Assembly: GCA_040384645.1 (NCBI GenBank)
Contig: JAZKIX010000176.1
Coordinates: forward strand, 1 to 16,626
Origin: JAZKIX01 sp040384645
GTDB taxonomy: Bacteria; Pseudomonadota; Gammaproteobacteria; Burkholderiales; Burkholderiaceae_D
Length of the DNA: 16,626 bases
Direction of reading: 5' to 3'
How positions within the stretch are numbered: position 1 is the stretch's first letter; each line of letters starts with the position of its first letter. Both the position numbers and the translations under genes were made by a program. Below, in pieces: positions 1-6,337 of the stretch. The notes below the pieces were generated by a model. That model worked only from the letters and a program-made list of their open reading frames with translations, searched no databases and was not told the DNA's origin.

Positions 1-1704
1 GTGGCCGGCCTGACCGGCGTGATCGATTTTGGCTTGATTAGCGCCAGCAATCCCGGCCCTGCTGCTTATAAAGTGCAGCCGACCGTCACGCCGGTGTTTA
101 GTCGCAGCAATCCACGCAGCGCCACACCGGTGATGGCCGCTGGTAATGTCAAATTCGTCAAAGTCGCCAGCATCAATGTGCTCAATTTCTTTACCACTTT
201 TACCGATGGCAATAGCGCCGATGGCCAAAGCGGGCAGGGTTGCAGCCTCGGTAATTCTGTCGCCAAATCCAATTGCCGCGGCGCCGACAATCTGGCCGAA
301 TTTTTACGCCAGCGCGCCAAAACCGTGGCCGTCATGGCGGCCATCGACGCCGATGTTTTCGGCTTGATGGAAATGCAAAATAATGGCGAAGTAGCAGTCG
401 GCAATCTAGTCGACGCGCTCAATAGCGCAGTCGGCGCCGGCACCTACGCCGTGGTGCCAAAACCGGTCGCTGCCGGCAGCACCGGCACCGATGCGATCCG
501 GGTCGCGATGATTTACAAGCCAGCCAAACTGACGCTGGTCGGCGGCGCGCTGTCCGATACCGACGCCATCAACCACCGTCCGCCACTGGCGCAAACCTTC
601 GCGACTGCCGATCAGCAGCGTTTTTCCCTGATCGTCAATCACTTGAAATCGAAGAGCAGTTGCCCGACCGCAGGCGACCCCGATGCGGATCAAGGCGATG
701 GCCAGGGTTGCTGGAACGCGACCCGCCTGCAACAAGCGCAACGCTTGCTCAATAGCTTTATCCCGCAAGTCAAGAGCGCCGCCAATGACCCCGATGTCTT
801 GTTGATAGGCGACTTCAATGCCTACGGTGCGGAAGACCCGATCAATACCCTGACCGCCAGCGGCATGGTCAACCAGATCGAACGTTTTGTCCGTCCGAAT
901 ACGATGCCGTATTCCTTCGTGTTCGATGGCGAAGCCGGTTATCTGGATCACGCATTGGCCAATACCTCGCTCAGCGCGCAAGTGGTTGATACCACCGAAT
1001 GGCATATCAATGCCGACGAACCATCGGTGATCGATTACAACACTGAATTCAAGCCGCAAGACCTCTACAGCGCCAGTCCTTACCGCGCCTCGGATCACGA
1101 TCCGGTCGTCATCAGCCTGCATTTGCAAAGCGCTAAAAGTGCGCAAACCATTATTTATGCCACCGCACCGATCCTGGTAACTGGCGGCACCGCATCCGTC
1201 AGCGCCACCGCCGTATCCGGCTTGCCGGTCAGCTTCAGCAGCACCACGCCAGCCATCTGCAGCGTGGCCGGATCGACCGTCACCGGCATCGCAGCCGGCA
1301 CTTGCGTGATCGCCGCCAATCAAGCCGGCAATACCGATTTCAATCCCGCGCCGGCCGTGACCCAAAGCATCATGGTTAAAGGCATCAAGCTCAGCACATC
1401 GGCCCTGCGGATTCAAAGCGGCAAACCGTTGACCCTGACCGCAAGCGTGATCGGCAACGCCTTCACCGGTAGCGTGAATTTTACCGATGGCGGGGTCAGC
1501 ATCACCGGCTGCAGCGCCGTCGCGCTCAACGCCAACGGCATCGCCACCTGCACCATCGACACTCTGGCGCTAGGTAGCCACAGCTTTAGTGCGGCGTATT
1601 CCGGCAGCGCCAGCGACCCGGCCAGCATCGCACCGGCCTTGAGCACGATCGTGCAATTGCATGCGCCGCTGAATCTGGCGAGCCTGATGTTGTTGCTGTT
1701 TTGA
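1..1704 (+). CDS. Secreted ExeM/NucH-type nuclease, 3' part (endonuclease/exonuclease/phosphatase domain plus Ig-like repeats)
   Basis: The frame is open from base 1, so the true start, signal peptide and any N-terminal domains lie upstream. The 567 visible residues begin with the end of a linker. The endonuclease/exonuclease/phosphatase fold then spans about residues 52-375: VASINVLNFF (55-64), the cysteine pair C81/C92 followed by RGADN, metal-binding E124 in LMEMQNN, NHLKS (213-217), GDFNAY (270-275), and SDHDPV (364-369), which holds the catalytic His. This fits the family of extracellular nucleases that degrade DNA for nutrients or biofilm turnover. After it come an Ig-like repeat (about 381-460, rich in Ser/Thr/Ala) and a second one (about 463-555). 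The protein ends in a short hydrophobic stretch (LASLMLLLF) with no basic tail, so it is not a standard sorting signal. Family assignment is firm; exact substrate is inferred. Confidence 0.88.
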   Translation: MAGLTGVIDFGLISASNPGPAAYKVQPTVTPVFSRSNPRSATPVMAAGNVKFVKVASINVLNFFTTFTDGNSADGQSGQGCSLGNSVAKSNCRGADNLAEFLRQRAKTVAVMAAIDADVFGLMEMQNNGEVAVGNLVDALNSAVGAGTYAVVPKPVAAGSTGTDAIRVAMIYKPAKLTLVGGALSDTDAINHRPPLAQTFATADQQRFSLIVNHLKSKSSCPTAGDPDADQGDGQGCWNATRLQQAQRLLNSFIPQVKSAANDPDVLLIGDFNAYGAEDPINTLTASGMVNQIERFVRPNTMPYSFVFDGEAGYLDHALANTSLSAQVVDTTEWHINADEPSVIDYNTEFKPQDLYSASPYRASDHDPVVISLHLQSAKSAQTIIYATAPILVTGGTASVSATAVSGLPVSFSSTTPAICSVAGSTVTGIAAGTCVIAANQAGNTDFNPAPAVTQSIMVKGIKLSTSALRIQSGKPLTLTASVIGNAFTGSVNFTDGGVSITGCSAVALNANGIATCTIDTLALGSHSFSAAYSGSASDPASIAPALSTIVQLHAPLNLASLMLLLF

Positions 1705-1738
1705 GGTGTTATTGGTTGTTAATGCGCGCTGGATGGTG

Positions 1739-1762
1739 AAAAATACTGGTAGGGGTATTTTT
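1739..1762 (+). terminator. AT-rich hairpin after the nuclease gene
   Basis: A perfect 8-bp inverted repeat has arms AAAAATAC (1739-1746) and GTATTTTT (1755-1762) with an 8-base loop. The 3' arm itself ends in T5, so it could act as a weak terminator 35 bases after the nuclease stop codon. A similar palindrome occurs at 5682-5705. It may also be an operator or a small dispersed repeat. Confidence 0.4.
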
Positions 1763-1788
1763 GAATAGGCAATTAAAACGTGCGGAAG

Positions 1789-1820
1789 AGGGGGTAAAAA
1801 GGCTTATACCCCCTATTTTT
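1789..1820 (+). terminator. Rho-independent terminator of the nuclease gene
   Basis: A perfect GC-rich stem AGGGGGTA (1789-1796) / TACCCCCT (1807-1814) with a 10-base loop is followed by A and five T (1816-1820). The T tract exists only in the plus direction, so it serves the nuclease gene and not the minus-strand gene that ends at 1848. Confidence 0.75.
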
Positions 1821-1847
1821 AATTGTATAAACATATTCTGACAAGTT

Positions 1848-2257
1848 TTAGCATGCAAAATAGACTTCATCTAAAATACCATTAGCTCCAAAGTGGAACT
1901 GAAGTTCCAGATCGTCGCAACGGATAATATTATTTTTCAATTTCCTATATCCCTTATCCCTATTCTTCAAAAGATCCTCAATATTACTTTGAGAAAAATT
2001 TGAAATTTCGTACCCCCAAATACTTAAATGATGAATAGCTTTAACCTGAAACATGCAAACTGCCGAATTTTCTGTTGGTTGTCCTGAAATTTCGCCGCGG
2101 AAGCCAACTAGGAACCCTTGAAAAACAAGAAATTTTCCAAATTGCCTCCCATCCATTCTTCGTAGCACATATCTTGCCCCCAAGCGGCTCTGACTTCACT
2201 GGGTGTCGCTCCGAATTTAATTGGGCCGAACCCGTGTATCAGTGATATTTCGTTCAT
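1848..2257 (-). pseudogene. Uncharacterised small protein gene interrupted by a -1 frameshift (immunity-protein-like)
   Basis: Two overlapping minus-strand frames make one sensible protein. The first starts at the ATG at 2257 (MNEISLIHGFGPIKFG...) and runs 49 codons to TAG at 2108-2110. The second is open from before 2183 to TAA at 1848-1850. They join at a T5 run: adding one T gives ENFLFF-QGFLVGFRGEISG without a break, so one base has been lost. The joined protein is about 136 residues: a start of the type xGPIxFGxTPxEV, a YEEWMGGNLEN motif at residues 32-42, and a LDEVYF end. It lacks a signal peptide or membrane segment. It reminds me of small cytosolic proteins annotated as hypothetical or as immunity proteins near polymorphic toxins, but I cannot name the family. 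Low GC compared with neighbours suggests acquisition. The break may be real or a draft-assembly error. Confidence 0.6.
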
Positions 2258-2504
2258 GACCCTAGACGCCCATAAAGGATACGATTTGCGTAAATTTCGA
2301 TTATTGAGTTGCTTTATGCGTACACTGAAAGTTAATTTAAATTAGCGAAATTTAGGTAGCGATAATTCTTTCGTTTCATTCTCAAGTCTGCCAATAGTTC
2401 TATTTTGAGATTTAGCCTTATTAGTTTCAATACATGAAAAATTTCGGCAAATCAGGCACTCCACCTAAGGTGCAACGTTCTTGATCGGTTTCCAATATGC
2501 AGGA

Positions 2505-2533
2505 TAGACAAGCCCAACCCAACTATGTACAAT
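2505..2533 (+). promoter_or_regulatory. Probable sigma-70 promoter of yefM-yoeB
   Basis: TAGACA (2505-2510, five of six to TTGACA) and TACAAT (2528-2533, five of six to TATAAT) are separated by exactly 17 bases. The -10 box overlaps the left TGTACA operator core, which fits repression by the antitoxin-toxin complex. The start codon is 30 bases downstream of the -10 box. Confidence 0.6.
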
Positions 2534-2545
2534 TTTCTGTACATA
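2524..2545. promoter_or_regulatory. YefM operator: paired TGTACA palindromes
   Basis: TATGTACA (2524-2531) and TGTACATA (2538-2545) form a perfect inverted repeat with a 6-base spacer. Each arm contains the self-complementary core TGTACA, with 12 bases from centre to centre. The E. coli yefM-yoeB operator is known to be built of palindromes with a TGTACA core, so a very similar autoregulation is inferred here. The site covers the -10 box. Confidence 0.75.
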
Positions 2546-2562
2546 AAATGTAAAGGTAAATC

Positions 2563-2814
2563 ATGGATGCCGTTTCCTACACCACAGCCAGAGCGAATCT
2601 GGCAGCCACTATGACTCGTGTTTGCGAAGACCATGAGCCACTTATTATTACGCGAAATAACGCACAGTCAGTCGTCATGCTGTCTTTAGAAGATTTTAAG
2701 GCGCTTGAAGAAACTGCCTACCTGCTACGCACACCGAAAAATGCCGGACGACTATTAGCTTCCATAGCGCAACTGGAATCAGGTCAAGGGTCTGAACAGA
2801 CGCTTTCTGAATGA
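2563..2814 (+). CDS. yefM: YefM antitoxin (Phd/YefM family) of a type II toxin-antitoxin pair
   Basis: The 83-residue protein has the same length as E. coli YefM and follows it closely: SYTTARANLAATM (5-17), EDHEPLIITR (22-31), VVMLSLEDF (37-45) and LEETAYLLR (48-56). The N-terminal Phd/YefM fold (about 1-55) dimerises and binds the operator. The C-terminal part (about 56-83) is expected to be disordered until it wraps around YoeB. AAAGG (2551-2555) lies 7 bases before the ATG. The stop codon overlaps the yoeB start (ATGA at 2811-2814), so the toxin is translationally coupled. Regulation is by the paired TGTACA site just upstream. Confidence 0.93.
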   Translation: MDAVSYTTARANLAATMTRVCEDHEPLIITRNNAQSVVMLSLEDFKALEETAYLLRTPKNAGRLLASIAQLESGQGSEQTLSE

Positions 2815-3071
2815 AATTGGTTTTCTCAGAGCAAGCGTGGGAAGACTATTTGCATTGGCAAAAAAGTGACGCAAAACTATTAGAGCGCATCAACGCGCTG
2901 ATTAAAGAAACCGCGAGACAGCCTTTTAAGGGCATTGGGAAACCTGAACCTTTGAAACATGCACTTGCCGGGTATTGGTCACGAAGAATCAATGACGAGC
3001 ATCGATTCGTTTATAAGGTTGCAGAAGGCGCACTACTGATTGCACAACTGCGCTACCGCTATGCTAGTTAA
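2811..3071 (+). CDS. yoeB: YoeB-type toxin (ribosome-dependent mRNA interferase), with catalytic His replaced by Arg
   Basis: At 86 residues, with KLVFSEQAWEDYLHWQ near the start and KPEPLKH (44-50), GYWSRRI (54-60) and EHRFVY (63-68) later, this is a clear YoeB of the RelE superfamily. Such toxins cut mRNA in the ribosomal A site and are neutralised by YefM. Against E. coli YoeB (84 residues, catalytic E46, R65, H83, with C-terminal Y84) the general base E46 and R65 are kept and Y84 is kept, but position 83 is Arg (CGC). In addition, two residues (Ala-Ser) follow Y84. The toxin may therefore be weakened or inactive. It overlaps yefM by four bases and has no Shine-Dalgarno sequence of its own. 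Its stop lies 17 bases from the stop of the convergent DUF58 gene. Confidence 0.92.
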   Translation: MKLVFSEQAWEDYLHWQKSDAKLLERINALIKETARQPFKGIGKPEPLKHALAGYWSRRINDEHRFVYKVAEGALLIAQLRYRYAS

Positions 3072-3088
3072 GGCCAGGTTTTAATAGA

Positions 3089-4450
3089 CTAAATCCGCCC
3101 CAAGCCTTCTTCCATCCGTCCCGGCACCAGCTGATGCAGCCAAGTTGGACAATCAACCAGCGGCACTTCACTCACCAGAAACACCAACAAGGCCAGCCCG
3201 CTTTGCTGCAACTCGGCCACCATCTGCCGACGCTCGGCATCCCAGTCCAGCAAAATGCAGATGCAGGAACTGAGTTCGGCGCGGCGGCTTAACACGCTTG
3301 CTTGCAAGGCTGCCAGTGATTCGTCCGGGCAGGGTTTAACTAGCGCCAGTACGCGCATCAAGGCTTCGGCTTGTAGCTCGCCTGGCCCCATCGTGAAGCA
3401 ATGGCATTGGACGCCGACAAAAAGCAGGTCGAGCAGGCCGTCGTTGCCATGCAGATTGCCGACAAACGATGCTGCCAGCGAGACGGCTTCTTCAAATGCG
3501 GCGCCTTCCGGGGCGCCGATGGTGTCGAGCAACAGCGCGTGACGTTCGAAATATTCGGATTGATATTGCTTGACGACGGGGATGCCGCTGCGGGCAAAAC
3601 TTTTCCAGTGGATGTCGCGCAGGGCGTCGCCGGGACGGTATTCGCGCAAGCCGGCGATTTCTTCGCCATCGCCGCTGGCAGCGGCGCTGACGCGGTGCTC
3701 CGGCTGGTGATGTAATTGGCCAGGTAAGTCGAGCGGCGGCAGCGTGTACGTGCGCGGCAAGACCAGCATCGAGGCGGGCAGGGCGATCTCGCGGGTGGCG
3801 CGGCACAGGCCGAGCGGGTCGCGTCGCGCCAAGGCCAAGCCGCTTAAATTGAGCTGGCCACGGAAGCGCGGCGTGAAGCGCTGCGTGACTTCCTGAGTGA
3901 ATTCTTGCGTGGCGTCGGCTTGTATCGAGGGGACGTGGATTTCATCGATCTGCGCCACTGCATTCATCCGCACCAGCCAGCTCCAGCGGTAGTAGCCGAC
4001 CATGCGGTCGTAGCGGTTCTGGCGCTCCGATCCGGGCTCGTGCGCTTGAGAAAATTGGATCAATGTGGGACGCGGGTCGTGGTGGCTTTCCAGCAGGCTC
4101 AAACCCCCGATCGCGCTGCCGGAAAGATGCCTCAGCCTCAATCTGTAGGTAACTTCTTCGCCCACCGTGGCATAGCGCGGCAGCGGGCGTTCAATCGCAA
4201 TTTTTTCAGCGGCTACGGGTTTGAACACGGCGACATACGCTAAGGCCAGCAGTAGCAAAGCCGCCATCAAGCCGAAAATTTGGTATGCCACCACTTGCTG
4301 CGTATTGATCCCGACCACGGCGCTGATCAGCAAGGCGGCCAGGGTAAATTGCCCGCTCTTGGTAAAGCGCCGCAACAACCAATGCCGGTATCGATAATAG
4401 CGGCGAAAGTTGTAGTAAAACAGTGTGCTAATGCGGGACGGGGACGTCAT
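3089..4450 (-). CDS. DUF58-domain membrane protein, partner of MoxR
   Basis: The product is 453 residues from the ATG at 4450; an ATG at 4480 would add 10 residues and lengthen the overlap with the MoxR gene, and neither has a good ribosome site. After a basic, Tyr/Arg-rich start (about 10-30) come two membrane segments (about 35-52 and 56-76), then a beta-rich region. The diagnostic DUF58 motif REYRPGD (269-275) follows, with IHW and KSFARSG close behind, and then a von Willebrand A-like region starting at LLLDT (about 306-310). DUF58 proteins work with MoxR-type ATPases in envelope or complex-assembly roles that are poorly defined. The gene overlaps the end of moxR by 23 bases, so the two are co-translated. 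The usual third member, a DUF3488/transglutaminase protein, is missing downstream. Confidence 0.88.
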   Translation of the reverse strand: MTSPSRISTLFYYNFRRYYRYRHWLLRRFTKSGQFTLAALLISAVVGINTQQVVAYQIFGLMAALLLLALAYVAVFKPVAAEKIAIERPLPRYATVGEEVTYRLRLRHLSGSAIGGLSLLESHHDPRPTLIQFSQAHEPGSERQNRYDRMVGYYRWSWLVRMNAVAQIDEIHVPSIQADATQEFTQEVTQRFTPRFRGQLNLSGLALARRDPLGLCRATREIALPASMLVLPRTYTLPPLDLPGQLHHQPEHRVSAAASGDGEEIAGLREYRPGDALRDIHWKSFARSGIPVVKQYQSEYFERHALLLDTIGAPEGAAFEEAVSLAASFVGNLHGNDGLLDLLFVGVQCHCFTMGPGELQAEALMRVLALVKPCPDESLAALQASVLSRRAELSSCICILLDWDAERRQMVAELQQSGLALLVFLVSEVPLVDCPTWLHQLVPGRMEEGLGRI

Positions 4451-5369
4451 GCAGGCACTGGGCGACGATGGCTTCGGCATTGCTGCCGCCGTATTTGACC
4501 TGGGTGGTCAGCACCAACCGGTGCGCGATGACGGCAGTGGCCAATTCGCGGATATGTTCTGGCGTGACGAATTCCATGCCGTCGAACAAGGCCAGCGCCT
4601 TGGCAGTCTTGACCAGCGCGATGCTGGCACGCGGCCCCGCGCCCAGTTGCACGCCGGGCCGGCTACGGGTGGCGCGCACCAGGTCGACGGCGTAGCGGGT
4701 CAGTTCGGGTTTGATATAGATGTGCTGCAGCGCTTCTTTCAACATCAATATCTGCGCCAGATCAATGCATGGCAACAGGCTTGCCAGCGGGTGCGCCGCA
4801 TGCTGGGCGCCGATCATCGCGACCTCGGTATCGGCATCGATATAGCCGAGGCTCAGGCGCAGCGCGAAGCGGTCCATCTGTGCTTCCGGCAGCGGATAGG
4901 TGCCGCGAAACTCAATCGGATTTTGCGTCGCCACTACAAAAAACAGCGGCCCCATATGATGCAAATGGCCGTCCAGGCTGACCTGGCCTTCGCCCATCAC
5001 TTCCAGCAAGGCAGATTGGGTGCGCGGCGAAGCGCGATTGATTTCATCGGCCAGCAAGATATGGGTAAATACCGGCCCTGGCTTGAATTCAAAAGCCTGC
5101 ATGCGCTGGTCATAGACCGACATGCCGAGGATATCGGTCGGCAGCAGATCTGGTGTAAATTGCACCCGTTTGAAATCGACCCCGATCGATGCCGCCAGCG
5201 CCTTGGCCAAGGTGGTTTTGCCAGTGCCAGGAAAGTCTTCCAGCAAGACATGACCGCCCGCCGCCAGCGCCGCCAGAAAGTGCCGCAACACCGCATCCTG
5301 GCCGTAGACGATGCTGCCGATGGATTGCGACAGGCGCAGGTAAATCGTGTGGGCTTGCGCAAGATTCAT
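4428..5369 (-). CDS. MoxR-family AAA+ ATPase
   Basis: The product is 313 residues from the ATG at 5369. The frame extends in-frame to a TTG at 5414 that overlaps the stop of the preceding gene (TTGA), giving 328 residues; family N-termini favour the shorter form. From the ATG: YGQD (about 22-25), Walker A GTGKTT (48-53, Lys51), Walker B HILLADE with D108/E109, sensor-1 N150 in ATQNP, and Arg167 in AQMDRF, followed by the AAA lid with RPGVQLGAGPRA (about 238-249). MoxR ATPases act as chaperone-like remodelling enzymes paired with von Willebrand A or DUF58 proteins. It sits between a Pmp3-like gene and the DUF58 gene with overlapping ends, so the three form one operon. The specific client is unknown. 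Confidence 0.9.
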   Translation of the reverse strand: MNLAQAHTIYLRLSQSIGSIVYGQDAVLRHFLAALAAGGHVLLEDFPGTGKTTLAKALAASIGVDFKRVQFTPDLLPTDILGMSVYDQRMQAFEFKPGPVFTHILLADEINRASPRTQSALLEVMGEGQVSLDGHLHHMGPLFFVVATQNPIEFRGTYPLPEAQMDRFALRLSLGYIDADTEVAMIGAQHAAHPLASLLPCIDLAQILMLKEALQHIYIKPELTRYAVDLVRATRSRPGVQLGAGPRASIALVKTAKALALFDGMEFVTPEHIRELATAVIAHRLVLTTQVKYGGSNAEAIVAQCLHDVPVPH

Positions 5370-5410
5370 GGACGTTTCAATGGGTTTTACGCTTGGTTTA
5401 GCCGAACTGA

Positions 5411-5608
5411 TCAAGGCCTTCTGGCGCCCAGCGCTTGCTCGATTTTTTTATCGGTCTTGTATTGCCCCAACGCATACACGGCCCAGATTGCCGCCGGAAT
5501 CCAGCCGATCAAGGTCACTTGCAAGATCAGGCAGATGATGCCGGCCAGCGGGCGGCCAATAGTAAAGAAAACCACGAAAGGTAAAAAGATAGCCAAAATT
5601 AAACGCAT
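5411..5608 (-). CDS. Small Pmp3/YqaE (UPF0057)-family membrane peptide
   Basis: This 65-residue protein is almost all membrane: segment one at about 3-20 (LILAIFLPFVVFFTIG) and segment two at about 24-49, ending in LIGWIPAAIWAVYAL, with a short charged tail. The FLPF...G and GWIPAAIWAVY blocks match the two-helix Pmp3/YqaE family (often written FLPPL and GWIPGxxHA). These peptides are linked to membrane potential and stress in yeast and plants, while their bacterial role is unsettled. GGAGA lies 6 bases before the ATG. The stop codon overlaps a TTG that could start moxR, which makes this the probable first gene of the operon. The usual Gly and His in the second block are Ala and Trp here. Confidence 0.85.
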   Translation of the reverse strand: MRLILAIFLPFVVFFTIGRPLAGIICLILQVTLIGWIPAAIWAVYALGQYKTDKKIEQALGARRP

Positions 5609-5681
5609 GATGTCTCCAACTAAGCGATGAAAGAATTAAAAATCAGGATCAGGGTAGGGTGATTCAAGAGCATTTTATGCA

Positions 5682-5705
5682 AAAATATACTGCCTGGTGT
5701 ATTTT
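5682..5705. repeat. Imperfect AT-rich palindrome between yqaE-like and DUF192 genes
   Basis: The arms AAAATATAC (5682-5690) and GTGTATTTT (5697-5705) pair over 9 bp with one G-T wobble and a 6-base loop. The site lies in the divergent intergenic region, about 75 bases upstream of the yqaE-like start. It resembles the hairpin at 1739-1762. It could be an operator, a weak bidirectional terminator or a small repeat. Confidence 0.4.
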
Positions 5706-5892
5706 AAAAGGCCCAATAAAGCTGTGCGGCTGAGTAGGTATTATTGGCTATACTCCTGCCAAATGCCTTGCTATCTAAACTGGCCGGCACTGATTATGCC
5801 AAGTTTTTCAGCCTTGTCCAGATAAACTGCGGGATTGCCCGGTCTGCTCCGCTATCCAATATTTGACCGACCTTTTGACTGTGAAAATTGCT

Positions 5893-6303
5893 ATGAAAAC
5901 TGCTTCATTGGTACGCGATTCCGATAAAGTCGCCGTGGTCGCCACGCTATGGGTGACGCAGTCGGTTTGGGAACAGACCCGCGGTTTGTTGCGGCGTCCG
6001 CCGCTAATTGTGGGTCAAGGCATGTTGTTGCAACATTGCCGCTCGATCCATACCATCGGCATGACCTATCCGCTCGATATTGTGTTCCTCGATAAATACG
6101 GCATCGTGCGCAAATGCGTCGCCAGTGTAAAGCCGCTTCGTTTCGCGATGTGTTTCGGCGCAAGTACCACCCTCGAACTGCCACCAGGCGGCCTGGCACA
6201 CAGCACGATCCGGGTTGGCGACACCTTGCGTGTACATGACGTGGACGGCTTGTCGAATCCGTCACATTCAGCCGCGATTGACGACGCTGGCAATCGCGCC
6301 TGA
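5893..6303 (+). CDS. DUF192-family protein
   Basis: The product is 136 residues from the ATG at 5893; an in-frame TTG at 5863 or GTG at 5881 would add up to 10 residues. The family signature is complete: RGLLRRPPL (about 30-38), GQGMLLQHC (41-49), SIHTIGMTYPLDIVFLD (51-67), a Pro-Leu-Arg-Phe block near 80, LELPPGG (93-99) and GDTLRV (108-113). DUF192 domains are small beta-rich folds of unknown biochemistry, often exported in other species, but I see no signal peptide here. The gene points toward the Tad locus and ends in its own terminator. A link to pilus function is only suggested by position. Confidence 0.85.
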   Translation: MKTASLVRDSDKVAVVATLWVTQSVWEQTRGLLRRPPLIVGQGMLLQHCRSIHTIGMTYPLDIVFLDKYGIVRKCVASVKPLRFAMCFGASTTLELPPGGLAHSTIRVGDTLRVHDVDGLSNPSHSAAIDDAGNRA

Positions 6304-6306
6304 AAT

Positions 6307-6337
6307 CGCTGATTTTTTCTTGAAAAAAAGCGGTTTT
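6307..6337 (+). terminator. Rho-independent terminator of the DUF192 gene
   Basis: CGCT (6307-6310), a 2-base bulge and T6 (6313-6318) pair with A6 (6323-6328) and AGCG (6329-6332) around a CTTG loop. G and T4 (6334-6337) follow. The hairpin starts 3 bases after the stop codon. The stem is mostly A-T, so efficiency is uncertain, but position and T tract fit. Confidence 0.6.

Larger units (their letters stand above)
2258..2562. other. AT-rich intergenic stretch between the broken gene and yefM
   Basis: No convincing gene is visible in these 305 bases. On the minus strand one frame is open for 40 codons (2464 down to the stop at 2342-2344) with a lysine/glutamate-rich end, directly upstream of the broken gene. 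It could be the worn tail of a lost toxin gene, but nothing proves it. The right end holds the yefM promoter and operator (from 2505). Confidence 0.5.

Noticed and set aside
406..1416. Long minus-strand open frame (336 codons) opposite the nuclease gene
   Set aside because: The plus frame carries all nuclease motifs; the antisense product is a Gly/Arg/Asp-rich mirror with no domain pattern.
2108..2125. Programmed -1 frameshift in the small minus-strand gene
   Set aside because: The junction reads G TTT TTC and does not fit the X-XXY-YYZ slip pattern; loss of one T in a homopolymer is simpler.
2452..2634. 60-codon minus-strand frame covering the yefM promoter
   Set aside because: It overlaps the promoter, operator and start of yefM and shows no protein-like features.
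1705..3088. Insertion sequence or integrase explaining the accessory patch
   Set aside because: No transposase or integrase frame and no clear terminal inverted repeats or target duplications were seen.
4425..5630. 401-codon plus-strand frame opposite moxR and the yqaE-like gene
   Set aside because: MoxR motifs are complete on the minus strand; the antisense product is Gln/His/Arg-rich and has no recognisable domain.
5682..5705. LexA/SOS box
   Set aside because: It contains TACTG but the spacing and the other half do not match the 20-base SOS box.
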